Shown: positions 1-7,996 of the stretch, piece by piece
How the letters are laid out: each line of letters begins with the position of its first letter
How positions within the stretch are numbered: position 1 is the first letter of the stretch
Source of the DNA: Myxococcales bacterium
GTDB taxonomy: Bacteria; Myxococcota_A; Bradymonadia; UBA7976; UBA1532
Assembly (NCBI GenBank): GCA_020633465.1
Contig: JACKDN010000008.1
Span: forward strand, 62,001 to 126,000
Direction: 5' to 3'
Length of the DNA stretch: 64,000 nucleotides
Translations under genes and position numbers: made by a program
Notes under the pieces: model-generated
Seen by the model: the letters and a program-made list of their open reading frames with translations, nothing else
Databases searched by the model: none
Told to the model about the DNA's origin: nothing

Positions 1-2
1 CG

Positions 3-2216
3 CTGCTGCAGGCCGAGGCCCGCAAGCCCACCGTGGGCGCGGCCTGGTTCTGCGCGACCCCGGACTGCGCGCCGGATCCGCTGGTGAAGGTGGTCGTCGA
101 GGATCTGCTGCCCGCGCGCGGCGGCGATCTGGACGAGCGCTTCTACCGCCTGTGGTTCGAGGACAGCGCCGGCGCCCGCGTGCCGGTCACCGAGGCGGCC
201 CGGTGCGACGTCGTCGCCAGCCTGCGCTACTTGCTGCTCGAGACGCTGGGCGACGACTTCAACCCGCTGACCCTGTTCGTCGGCCGCGAGTGCGAGGCCA
301 TCGGCCAGACGCCCAGCGAGGCGACCGCGACGCCCGAGCGCCGCACCTGGCACCTCGACGCGTTGGGCATCGATCCGGCGTCGGTGCACCTGGGCGAGCC
401 GAACCCGGGCGCGCCGCGCGTGCACGTGGCGGTCATCGATACGCGCGTCGACCGCGCCCTGGCCACCGACCTGGGCGCCGACATCGTGCTGCCCGACGCC
501 GAGATCGCGCCGGGCGCGTGCGTCGAGCCCGAGGGCGAGCCGCCCCACCGGCACGCGGGCGTCATGGGCCTGCTGGTGCGGCAGGCCGCGCCCGACGCGC
601 GCATCACCTTCTACCCCGCCCTGGGCCGCGACAACCGCACGCCGGTGGGCGAGGTGGCGCGCGCGCTCGATCGCGCGCTGCACGCGCCGACGCTGCTGCC
701 CGGCGAGCCGCTGCTGATCAACCTGTCGCTGGGGTGGCCCGAGGAGCTGTCGAGCGCCAGCCCGTTGGGCGGGCCGATCAAGGTGGGCCCGCACGCCGAC
801 GTCACCCCGGGCGGCACGTGCGCGACCGTCGAGGATCCCGTCGGCGAGTCGGTGCGCGGCCTGCTGCGCGCCGCGTACGAGCGTGATCGCACCCAGGGCG
901 GCCTGACCGTGGCCTTCGCGGCCGCCGGCAACCGCGCGGGCGAGGGCCCGCGCGAGCCCGCCACGCGGCCCAACTGGGCGCGCCCGCCGGCGCCGCTGGA
1001 TTACGAGCTCGACGGGTGCATGCCCGCCGGCTGGGACGACGGCGAGTCGTTCTACCCCGCCGAGCTGCACCGCGATCTCACGTGCGCGCCGGGCACCCGC
1101 GCCGGCGGCACGGCGCGCCCGACGACCGCGGCCCTGGGCGGCGTCGATCGGCGCGGCCGCATCTCGATCATGACCCCGCCGGGCGCCGACATCGCGCTCT
1201 TCGCGCCGGGGCAGCACGTGTACGTCGACGCCGATCCGACCTGGCCGTGCGCCCTGCCGACGACCGCCGAGGCGCCCGCCTGCGCGCCCGGCGATCCCCT
1301 GCCGGGGGCCGCGCTGCAGCTGCCGACGGCCCTCAGCGGCACCTCGGTCGCCACCGCGCTGACGACCGGCGTGGCCGCGCGGCTGCTGGGCGAGCTGACG
1401 ACGCCGAACGGCCCGCCGCCCCTCGACCGCGGCGCGCTGATCCGCCTGCTGTACGTCACCGGCCGCCCCCTGTGCGGCGGCGCCGGCGTGGCGCCGCCCC
1501 GCCAGGTGGCGTGGGATCGGCTGCAGCAGGCGGCGACCTGCCCCGCGTTCTTCGACCTGCTCGGCTGCCTGCAGCAGCCCGACGTGGACGCCCGCGACAT
1601 CGACGCCGCGCTGCTGCCCGGCTGCGCCGCCGCGCTGGCCGCCTGCGGCCTCGACGACGTGGCCGACTGCGCCGCGCCGCCCGCGCCCGACCCCGCAGCC
1701 GATCCGGTCGACGCGCCCAGCTGCCTCGACGCGGTCGACCCCACGGTCCGCCGCGACCTGCCCGCCTGCGTGGCCGCGCCGTGCGACTACGAGGACGACG
1801 CCGTCGACCGCTACACGGCCGGCACCCTGGGCCCGCAGCCCGACGACCCCTACTGCCCCGACTGCAGCGCCTTCTTCCGCCGCCGCGCCGCCGACGGCTA
1901 CCCGCTGGTCGACCTGCAGCTGCCCCTCTTCGCCGGCGCCAAGGCCGGCACCAAGCTGGCCCGCCCGACGCTGGTGCTCTACGGCCCCGACAACCGCGCC
2001 TGGGGCATCGATCTCACGACCGTCGTGCCCGAGCCCGAGTGGGTCCCCGGCGCGGCCATCAAGATCGGCGATCTCAAGCTGCCCTCGGGCATGACCCGCT
2101 ACAGCGACGCCGACTGGCGCCGCATGGACGCGACGCTGCTGCTGTACGTGCTGCCCCCCGGCGGCAAGTACTACAGCATCGACAAGTCGCCCCTCGACAG
2201 CACCTCCACCCCCTGA
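3..2216 (+). CDS. Subtilisin-like (S8) serine protease, 5'-truncated by window edge
   Basis: The reading frame is already open at the left edge, so the true start lies outside the window; an internal GTG at 33 is not convincing as the start. Numbering from that GTG, the S8 catalytic triad is visible. The Asp is D136 in VAVIDTR, the His lies in HRHAG (H174, with H172 as the alternative), and the Ser is S438 in SGTSVATA. The oxyanion region reads AFAAAGN. INLSLGW before it is also typical of subtilases. About 230 residues after the catalytic Ser are Cys-rich, with many CxxC and DC pairs and no recognised family, which suggests an exported, disulphide-bonded enzyme. No signal peptide can be seen because the N-terminus is missing. 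The gene stands alone, followed by the insertion sequence. The protease call is firm; the substrate is unknown. Confidence 0.85.
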   Translation: MLQAEARKPTVGAAWFCATPDCAPDPLVKVVVEDLLPARGGDLDERFYRLWFEDSAGARVPVTEAARCDVVASLRYLLLETLGDDFNPLTLFVGRECEAIGQTPSEATATPERRTWHLDALGIDPASVHLGEPNPGAPRVHVAVIDTRVDRALATDLGADIVLPDAEIAPGACVEPEGEPPHRHAGVMGLLVRQAAPDARITFYPALGRDNRTPVGEVARALDRALHAPTLLPGEPLLINLSLGWPEELSSASPLGGPIKVGPHADVTPGGTCATVEDPVGESVRGLLRAAYERDRTQGGLTVAFAAAGNRAGEGPREPATRPNWARPPAPLDYELDGCMPAGWDDGESFYPAELHRDLTCAPGTRAGGTARPTTAALGGVDRRGRISIMTPPGADIALFAPGQHVYVDADPTWPCALPTTAEAPACAPGDPLPGAALQLPTALSGTSVATALTTGVAARLLGELTTPNGPPPLDRGALIRLLYVTGRPLCGGAGVAPPRQVAWDRLQQAATCPAFFDLLGCLQQPDVDARDIDAALLPGCAAALAACGLDDVADCAAPPAPDPAADPVDAPSCLDAVDPTVRRDLPACVAAPCDYEDDAVDRYTAGTLGPQPDDPYCPDCSAFFRRRAADGYPLVDLQLPLFAGAKAGTKLARPTLVLYGPDNRAWGIDLTTVVPEPEWVPGAAIKIGDLKLPSGMTRYSDADWRRMDATLLLYVLPPGGKYYSIDKSPLDSTSTP

Positions 2217-2300
2217 CCCGCGCCCCCATCACGTGCACGTGCACGTGCCCGTGCCCCCGTAGTTGATCATGCGACATGTAGGCATATGTAAAGAATGCCT

Positions 2301-2320
2301 TTCAGTTCAGCCGCTTACAC
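2301..2320 (+). repeat. Left terminal inverted repeat of IS1634-like element
   Basis: TTCAGT followed by a degenerate spacer and CTTACAC, matching the reverse complement of 4271-4294 with a 4-nt length difference. It lies 86 nt before the transposase start. Confidence 0.5.
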
Positions 2321-2406
2321 GGCTGGCCAATGACCACGTAGTCACTACACGTGGTCTGTAAACAATTCTCTTGCGGTGCGAATGGCCTCAGGCGTAGGCC
2401 TAAACC

Positions 2407-4257
2407 ATGTTTGTGCGCCGCATCCGCCAGCGGAGGGCGTCGGGGGAGCCCCGGCAGTACCTCCAGATCGTCGAGTCGTATCGCCGAGAGGACGGCAAGC
2501 CGGCGCACCGGGTCTTGGCGCACCTCGGGGCGGGCGACGACCTGCTGTTCGAGAACCTGAAGGCCGCGTTCCGGGCGGCCCGCCGTGGCCAACCGGTCGT
2601 GGAGCAGGTGGAGGCGCCGGGCCAGGCGGTGACGGTGGCGGTCACCAAGGACCTCGACTATCTCGGCGTGGCCGCAGCCGTTCAGTTCTTCCGGCAGGCC
2701 GGGCTTGGCGAGGTGCTCGACGGGCTGTGGCCGGCGCAGCAGCGAGATGTGGCCACGGCGAAGGTGGTCGAGGCGCTCGTCGCCCACCGGTGCGTCGAGG
2801 CGGGCTCGAAGCTGGCGTTCCAGCGGTGGCTCGAGCACGTCGCCTGCGAGCAGATCTTCGAGGTGGCGCCCGGACGCCTCAACAACACCCGGGTGCACCG
2901 CTGCCTCGACGAGTTGGCCGCCGCCGACGCCGAGCTGCAGCGGCGCGTCGCCCGTCGGCTGGTCACGCGCCAGGGCCGGCCTCGGGTCCTCTACCTCGAC
3001 CTGACCGACACGTGGTTCGAGGCCGGCGGCGGCTCCCTTGCCCGGCGCGGCGAGACGAAGGCGGGGCACCGCAGCAAGAAGAAGATCAACATCGCCCTGA
3101 TGGTCGACGAGGGCGGCTTGCCGCTGCGCTGGGAACTGCTACCCGGCGCGCTCAGCGAGACGACCGTGCTGCCGAAGTGGCTGCCACGCCTCTCCGAGCA
3201 GCCCGACTACGCCCAGGCCGTGCTGGTCTTCGACCGCGGCCTGCCCTGCATCGAGAACTTCTTGCGGCTGCTCGACCCGGAGGAAGGCCGGCTCTTCCTC
3301 ACGAGCATCAAGTCCGATGCCATCCCCACGTATCTGCACCTCGACGAGCTCGCGCTCGACGCGCTCCAAGCCCTTGGGGATGAGGCGACGCCGGCGGCCT
3401 TGAGCCAAGCATGCGAGGCGCTCGGGCTCGCCGCGCGGGCCGGCTCGCGCAACACCTTTCGGAAGGACTTCGGCCTCGTCGAGCCGCCGAAGCCCAACAG
3501 CCGCAACAAGCGGCGCCCGCCGCCGATGCGCATGTACGTGTACTTCAACCCCGATATCTGGCGGACCAAGCGCCAAGCGCGCAGCGAGCGCTTGGCGTCC
3601 GCGCGCTCGTTCGTCGACGATCTCAACGGCCAACTCGCGGCCGCCAAGAGATCGCGGCAGCCGGGGCCGATCCGCAGCGCGGTGACGGAGCGGCTCCGCA
3701 AGCTGAAGCTGCTCGAGTGCCATGAGGTCGAGCTCGAGCCGCTCGACCTTCCGGGCCGCACCAAGGCCATCCGCACCTATCAGGTGAAGCTCCGCCTCAA
3801 GGAGGACGCGCTGCGCAACATGCAGCGCTACGACGGCCTGAGCCTGCTACTCGCGCATCCCGAGGCCGCCCTGACCTGTGACGAGGCCATCTCCATCTAC
3901 CGGCAGAAGAACGTCGTCGAAGCCGGCTTCCGGACGATCAAGTCGGTTCTCGACCTCCGGCCGACGTTCCACTGGACCGACCACAAGATTCAGGCCCACG
4001 TCACCCTCTGCGTCCTCGCGCTGCTCGTCGACCGCCTCATCGAGGAACGGCTCGCCAACTCCCCGCACGACTCGGCCGCCAGCGCCCTGGCCGCCCTCGG
4101 CGCCGTTCACCTCCACCAGCTGGCCATCGACGGCATCCAGCACAGCTGCCTCACGACGCCGTCCCCCGACGTCCGCACCCTCGCGGCCACGCTCGGCCTT
4201 TCCGACCTCCTCGCCACCATCCCGACGAAGGTGATTCACCGCTCAGAGCGCGCGTAG
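2407..4257 (+). CDS. IS1634-family DDE transposase
   Basis: 616-residue transposase with the arrangement of the IS1634 branch of IS4-like enzymes. The first acidic residue lies in YLDLTDT (D198 or D201). The following stretch, SKKKINIALMVDEGGLPL then PGALSETT, is typical of the family. The second is D276 in VFDRG. The glutamate is E505 in RQKNVVEAGFRTIKS, followed by the helical HKIQAHV segment that ends the catalytic core. The N-terminal residues, with a QYLQIVESYR-like motif, are the DNA-binding part. The length is normal for the family and the frame is intact, so the element could be active. Start chosen: ATG at 2407. Confidence 0.9.
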   Translation: MFVRRIRQRRASGEPRQYLQIVESYRREDGKPAHRVLAHLGAGDDLLFENLKAAFRAARRGQPVVEQVEAPGQAVTVAVTKDLDYLGVAAAVQFFRQAGLGEVLDGLWPAQQRDVATAKVVEALVAHRCVEAGSKLAFQRWLEHVACEQIFEVAPGRLNNTRVHRCLDELAAADAELQRRVARRLVTRQGRPRVLYLDLTDTWFEAGGGSLARRGETKAGHRSKKKINIALMVDEGGLPLRWELLPGALSETTVLPKWLPRLSEQPDYAQAVLVFDRGLPCIENFLRLLDPEEGRLFLTSIKSDAIPTYLHLDELALDALQALGDEATPAALSQACEALGLAARAGSRNTFRKDFGLVEPPKPNSRNKRRPPPMRMYVYFNPDIWRTKRQARSERLASARSFVDDLNGQLAAAKRSRQPGPIRSAVTERLRKLKLLECHEVELEPLDLPGRTKAIRTYQVKLRLKEDALRNMQRYDGLSLLLAHPEAALTCDEAISIYRQKNVVEAGFRTIKSVLDLRPTFHWTDHKIQAHVTLCVLALLVDRLIEERLANSPHDSAASALAALGAVHLHQLAIDGIQHSCLTTPSPDVRTLAATLGLSDLLATIPTKVIHRSERA

Positions 4258-4270
4258 GTACTAGCCGCGG

Positions 4271-4294
4271 GTGTAAGTAGCCGAAAAGACTGAA
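4271..4294 (-). repeat. Right terminal inverted repeat of IS1634-like element
   Basis: The reverse complement reads TTCAGT, then a short T-rich spacer, then GGCTACTTACAC, matching the left end at 2301-2320. It begins 14 nt after the transposase stop. Confidence 0.5.
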
Positions 4295-4338
4295 GGTGCG
4301 ATCCGGGGTGGTCAACTTGGGGTGCCCGTGCTGCCCGA

Positions 4339-4745
4339 AGCCGCACCGCGACCCCAACCCATCGCCCCGCCCGCAGTCCGCGCCCCCTGACCTTGACCTT
4401 GACCTTGCCCTTGCCCAAAAGCCGCGCCGCGACCCCCAACCCACCGCCCCTGCCCGCAGGCCGCGCCCCGCCTTGACCTTGACCTTGACCTTGCCCCAGA
4501 GCCGCGCCGCGACCACCAACCCACCCCACCGCCCTGCCCGCAGGCCGCGCCCCCGCCCTTGCCCCAAAGCCGCGCCGCGACCCCAACCCACCGCGCGCCC
4601 CCGCCCGCAGGCCGCGCCCCCTTGACCTTGACCTTGACCTTGACCTTGCCCAGAGCCGCGCCGCGACCACCAACCCACCCCCCCCCCCCCAGGCCGCGCC
4701 CCTTGCCTTTGACCTTGACCTCGCCCCAAGCCGCGCCGCAGCCCC
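4339..4745. repeat. Degenerate tandem repeat tract, about 80-bp unit, six copies
   Basis: The core AGCCGCGCCGCGACC (first copy with one change, last copy cut short) occurs at 4339, 4420, 4500, 4568, 4654 and 4729, a period of 68-86 bp. Each core is followed by an AACCCACC-like block and a CCCGCAGGCCGCGCC block. Most units also contain a variable number of GACCTT hexamers (up to five near 4623-4648). No coding frame across it looks real. Unit length and hexamer number vary, as expected of slippage. This fills most of the 570-bp gap between the insertion sequence and the lipoprotein gene. Confidence 0.8.
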
Positions 4746-4819
4746 ACCCCACCGCACGGCCCCCTCCCCGCGACCCCCGCGCCCCGCCAGCATCACAACA
4801 CCTCCACCGCTCACCCTCC

Positions 4820-4832
4820 GGAGGCCCCCCTG
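4820..4832 (+). promoter_or_regulatory. Shine-Dalgarno and CTG start of the 4830 lipoprotein
   Basis: GGAGG at 4820-4824, a 5-nt C spacer, then CTG at 4830. No ATG, GTG or TTG in this frame would give a signal peptide, and the CTG reading gives an immediate lipobox. The site therefore decides the start. Confidence 0.5.
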
Positions 4833-5750
4833 CTCGCCCGCCCGACGCTCCTGGCGCTCCTCGCCAGCCTCGCCGGCTGCGCCACGCTGCCCCCCGATCC
4901 CGTCCAGCGCGCCTGGTACAACGACGTCCGCGCCATCGTCGAGACGCGCGCGCGCGTCGACTGGGTCGTCGACCGCCACGAGATCGCCGCCGTCGCCTCG
5001 ACGCTGATGCAGAGCGCCTGCCGCGTGCCGCCCGAGGCGCGCGACGGCCTGCGGCGCTGGCTGGACGACCGCATCGAGGCCCTCGGCGGCTCGGCGCGCG
5101 GCGTCTACGAGCAGTCCGGCGGCGATCTCGACGCCGCCGAGGAGCTGCTGACGCTCGAGCGCGTGCGCGACGCCGCCGCCTACGCCGATCGCCACGCCGA
5201 GGTCGACTGCCCCTTCTGGCTCGAGCCCGATCCCACCTTCGCCGGGGTGCAGGCCAGCGCGCGCCGCTTCGTGCTGCTGGCCGAGAGCATGGGCAGCCTG
5301 CAGGTGCTGGTCGACGAGGGCGAGGCCTTCGTCGGCGGCACCGGCGTGGGCCGCGTGTTGCCCGGCTGGGGGGTCGACGATCGGCTCACCGTGGCCCTCG
5401 GCGCCGAGCTGGGCGTCGCCAGCACCTTCCCCAAGGGCGACGACGGCGGCCGCAGCGTCAAGCCGGTGCTGGCCGGCGGCGTGCCCCTGCTGTTCCGGGT
5501 GCACGACGAGACGCTGCGCTACGACACCGAGGTCGCGTTCGTCGCCCGCGCCCCCGAGGACGCCCTGGCCGATCCCCGCTTCGGCGTGCGCCTGGCGCAC
5601 GGAATCGGCGTCGCCACCTTGCGCATCGCGGGCGTGATGCCGTACGCCGTCCTCTGGGCGGGCTACACCTGGTTCCCACCCGCGGACGGCCTGGGCGCCC
5701 AGCACGTCGTCCGCTTCGGCACTCGCGTGGGCGTGGACTGGGATCCCTGA
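4830..5750 (+). CDS. Putative lipoprotein of unknown function, CTG start
   Basis: 306 codons from the CTG at 4830. The N-terminus reads LLARPTLLALL followed by the lipobox LAGC (Cys near residue 17), a compact signal peptide for a lipid-anchored protein. A start at the first ATG (5007) would remove the signal and about 59 residues whose codon use matches the rest of the gene. The middle is helical and acidic. From about residue 150 it alternates Gly-rich and hydrophobic strands (for example GVGRVLPGWGVDDRLTVALGAELGV), as in small beta-barrel or lipocalin-like proteins. I do not recognise a family. It ends 1 nt before the next start, so it is probably co-translated with the enoyl-CoA hydratase. 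Confidence 0.65.
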   Translation: MLARPTLLALLASLAGCATLPPDPVQRAWYNDVRAIVETRARVDWVVDRHEIAAVASTLMQSACRVPPEARDGLRRWLDDRIEALGGSARGVYEQSGGDLDAAEELLTLERVRDAAAYADRHAEVDCPFWLEPDPTFAGVQASARRFVLLAESMGSLQVLVDEGEAFVGGTGVGRVLPGWGVDDRLTVALGAELGVASTFPKGDDGGRSVKPVLAGGVPLLFRVHDETLRYDTEVAFVARAPEDALADPRFGVRLAHGIGVATLRIAGVMPYAVLWAGYTWFPPADGLGAQHVVRFGTRVGVDWDP

Positions 5751-5751
5751 G

Positions 5752-6519
5752 ATGGCGGCTGGCCTCGAAGTGAGCATCGACGACGGCCTGGCGACGGTGA
5801 CGCTGTGCCGCAAGGGGGGCAACCGCCTCAGCTGGGCCCTGCTGGGCGCGCTGCACGACACCGCGCGCGATCTGGCCGAGCGCGCCGCCGTGCGCGCGGT
5901 GCTGCTGACCGCGCAGGGCCGCGACTTCAGCCGGGGGGCCGATCTCACCGACGCCGATCTGGCCGAGCGCATGCGCACCGACGCCGGCCGCGCGGTGGCC
6001 GATCTGGGGCGCCGCCTGATCGACGCGTGGGCCGAGCTGCCGCAGCCCACCGTCGCCGGCCTGCGCGGCTGGGTGGTCGGCGGCGCGGTGGGCCTCGCGC
6101 TGGCCTGCGATCTGCGCATCGCCGCCCCCGACACCCGCTTCTCGCTGCCCGAGATCGACCGCGCGATGCACCTCGGCTGGGGCATCATCCCGCGCCTGGT
6201 GGCCGAGTTCGGCCCCCACACCGCGCGCTGGCTGGCGCTGACCGGCGAGTCGATCGCCGCCGACCGCCTGCCCGTGGGCGCGGTGCACGTCGACGGCGCC
6301 GTCGTGCGGGACGCCGCCGCGCTGGCCCGCGATCTGGCCGACAAGCCGCCCCTCGCCGCGCGCTCGATCAAGGCCACGCTGCGCGCCGCCAGCGACGCGC
6401 ACCTCGACGCCGCGCGCGACGACGCGGCCCACTTCGCCACCACCGTGCAGAGCCGCGACTTCGCCGAAGGCATCGCCGCCTTCTTCGAGAAGCGCGCCCC
6501 CCGCTACGAAGGACGCTGA
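5752..6519 (+). CDS. Enoyl-CoA hydratase/isomerase (crotonase) family protein
   Basis: 255-residue crotonase-fold protein, probably acting on acyl-CoA thioesters. The first oxyanion-hole loop is in GRDFSRGADLTDADL, and the second is in GWVVGGAVGLALACD, where the paired glycines bind the thioester oxygen. FSLPEIDRAMHLGWG follows, where hydratases carry a catalytic Glu. The Glu/Asp positions do not match canonical EchA closely enough to name the reaction. Length is normal for the family. The ATG lies 1 nt after the preceding stop and the next gene starts 1 nt after this stop, so the three genes form one transcription unit. Confidence 0.85.
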   Translation: MAAGLEVSIDDGLATVTLCRKGGNRLSWALLGALHDTARDLAERAAVRAVLLTAQGRDFSRGADLTDADLAERMRTDAGRAVADLGRRLIDAWAELPQPTVAGLRGWVVGGAVGLALACDLRIAAPDTRFSLPEIDRAMHLGWGIIPRLVAEFGPHTARWLALTGESIAADRLPVGAVHVDGAVVRDAAALARDLADKPPLAARSIKATLRAASDAHLDAARDDAAHFATTVQSRDFAEGIAAFFEKRAPRYEGR

Positions 6520-6520
6520 C

Positions 6521-7135
6521 ATGCGCGACGCCCCGCCCACGCCCCGAGACGTGCTGACCTTCTGGTTCGGCGACACCGACGACGAGGCGAAGTGCATCGA
6601 CCAGAACCGCGGGCGCTGGTTCGGCGGCGGCGACGCGGTGAACGACGCCATCCGCGCGCGCTTCGCGGGCGCCGTCCAGCAGGCGCTCGACGGCGGGCTC
6701 ACCGACTGGCAGGCCACGCCCGAGGGCAACCTGGCCTACGTGCTGCTGCTCGACCAGTTCACCCGCAACCTCAACGGCGGCTCGCCGGCCTACTTCGCGG
6801 GCGACGAGAAGGCGCTCGCCGCGGCGCTCGCGGGCCTCGACCGGGGCGACGCCGCCCAGCTCGGCCGGCCCCAGGTGGCCTTCCTGCTGATGCCGCTGAT
6901 GCACGCCGAGGATCGGGGGCTGCAGACGCGCTGCGTGGCCGCCTTCGAGGCGCTGACCGCGTCGGCCGAGGGCCCGCTGAAGGCGCACTGCGAGAACTTC
7001 ACGCAGTACGCGCGGGGCCACCGCGACATCGTGAAGCGCTTCGGTCGCTTCCCGCACCGCAACGCGCTGCTGGGCCGCGAGACGACGCCCGAAGAGGCCG
7101 AGTTCCTCACCCAGCCGGGCTCGTCCTACTTCTGA
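6521..7135 (+). CDS. DUF924 family protein
   Basis: 204 residues matching the DUF924 (COG3803) family. It opens with DVLTFWFGD and contains LLDQFTRNLNGG, where family members usually have LLDQFPRNIFRG. The end reads RFGRFPHRNALLGRETTPEE, the most conserved stretch of the family. The protein is all-helical and probably cytosolic; the biochemical role of DUF924 is unknown. It starts 1 nt after the enoyl-CoA hydratase stop and is the last gene of this short operon. Confidence 0.88.
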   Translation: MRDAPPTPRDVLTFWFGDTDDEAKCIDQNRGRWFGGGDAVNDAIRARFAGAVQQALDGGLTDWQATPEGNLAYVLLLDQFTRNLNGGSPAYFAGDEKALAAALAGLDRGDAAQLGRPQVAFLLMPLMHAEDRGLQTRCVAAFEALTASAEGPLKAHCENFTQYARGHRDIVKRFGRFPHRNALLGRETTPEEAEFLTQPGSSYF

Positions 7136-7145
7136 GGGGCGTCCG

Positions 7146-7580
7146 TCAGAACAACACCGAGGGGCGGCGCAGGCGCAGGGGCACGGTGGGCGCGCGGTAG
7201 GCCACCGGCAGCGTCAGGCGATCGGCGATGCGCAGGGCGGCGCGCTCGGCGTTCACCAGCCGCAGCGGGCCGTCGTGCGACTCCACGCGGTAGCGACCGT
7301 CGCGGTCGATGGGCATGACGACGTAGATGCCTTCGAAGGGATAGAGATAAACGGAGGGCCACACCTGCAGGCGGCCGATGCGGGCCCGCAGCTGGTCGGT
7401 CAGCAGGGCGTCGAGGCTGTCGATGTCGTCGGGGGCGTCGTCGACGACGAGCTCGGCGCCGACGCCCAGGCGGCGCAGCGCGCGCGCCAGCGTGCCCTCG
7501 ACCGGCAGCGCGCGCGGCCGGGTGCCGCACACCAGATACCGCCCGACCCCCGGCGCCTCGGCGACCGCCTGAGAAAACAC
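7146..7580 (-). CDS. Hypothetical protein
   Basis: 144 codons from a GTG at 7580 that is preceded by GCGAGG at a 4-nt spacing. The frame stays open to 7658, but those extra codons are poor in G/C at the third position, so the shorter start is preferred. The second half (LQVWPSVYLYPFEGIYVVMP, then VESHDGPLRLVNAERAALRIADR) looks like a folded beta/alpha domain with good codon bias. No family recognised, no signal peptide. It converges on the DUF924 gene, whose stop is 10 nt away. Confidence 0.55.
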   Translation of the reverse strand: MFSQAVAEAPGVGRYLVCGTRPRALPVEGTLARALRRLGVGAELVVDDAPDDIDSLDALLTDQLRARIGRLQVWPSVYLYPFEGIYVVMPIDRDGRYRVESHDGPLRLVNAERAALRIADRLTLPVAYRAPTVPLRLRRPSVLF

Positions 7581-7675
7581 GTTGCCTCGCCCCGTCCCCG
7601 CGCAGGTCGCCCCGAGCGACTGCGAGCCCAACATAACTTTCCAGTGATGCGGATGCAACCCGAGGGACGCCTCGC

Positions 7676-7993
7676 CTATTGGTCGACGTGCCCCAGATCG
7701 CGGCCGGGCGCGATGCGGTCGCGCACTCGGCGCTTCAGCTCCTTGGCCTCGACGAAGCCCTCCTCGGCGGCCCGCGAGAAGACCAGCTCGTCCTCCATCA
7801 CGACGTCGAAGACGCCCGCGGTGGGTGATGGCACCAATGCCACCTCACCCAGCTCCTGCTCGAAGGTCGTCAGCAGCTCCTGCGCGTACCACGCGGCGCG
7901 CGCCAGCCACTTGCAGCGCGGGCAGTAGTGGATCTCGACGCGGGGCCCGCCGCCGCCCTCGCCCTCGCCCCCCACCTCGGTCGGCTCGCTCAT
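7676..7993 (-). CDS. Rdx/SelW-like (SelT/SelW/SelH family) thioredoxin-fold protein
   Basis: 105 residues. After an acidic Gly-rich N-terminus comes VEIHYCPRCKWLARAAW, the CxxC redox motif that opens the Rdx fold. LVPSPTAGVFDVVMEDELVFSR follows, the strand pair that usually reads GxFEVxxNGxLVWSR. FVEAKELKRRVRDRIAPGRDLGH is the C-terminal helix of the family. Both motif positions are Cys, with no UGA. Members are thought to act in thiol redox reactions. The start is 3 nt after the rtcB stop, so the two are almost certainly co-transcribed. Confidence 0.85.
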   Translation of the reverse strand: MSEPTEVGGEGEGGGGPRVEIHYCPRCKWLARAAWYAQELLTTFEQELGEVALVPSPTAGVFDVVMEDELVFSRAAEEGFVEAKELKRRVRDRIAPGRDLGHVDQ

Positions 7994-7996
7994 CGC

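Larger units (their letters stand above)
2298..4297 (+). mobile_element. IS1634-family insertion sequence
   Basis: A single-transposase element of about 2.0 kb. Its ends are placed by imperfect terminal inverted repeats: TTCAGT...GCC.CTTACAC at 2301-2320 and its inverted counterpart at 4271-4294. The right copy is 4 nt longer. The outer limits are approximate to a few bases and I could not find a convincing target-site duplication. The roughly 100 bp before the transposase start are clearly less GC-rich than the genome, which fits foreign origin. The element sits between the S8 protease stop and the tandem-repeat tract and does not visibly interrupt a gene. Confidence 0.75.

Noticed and set aside
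2229..2246. ACGTGC repeats after the protease stop as a terminator
   Set aside because: Only three short units with overlapping CACGTG palindromes and no T-tract; too weak to call.
4339..4745. Same question for the 80-bp tandem tract: CRISPR array
   Set aside because: Spacers between cores are themselves repetitive (GACCTT runs), unit length varies, and no cas gene is present.
4236..6473. 745-codon minus-strand ORF across the tandem repeats and the enoyl-CoA hydratase
   Set aside because: Shadow of the plus-strand genes and of the GGTCAAGGTCAAG-type repeat; no recognisable domain.
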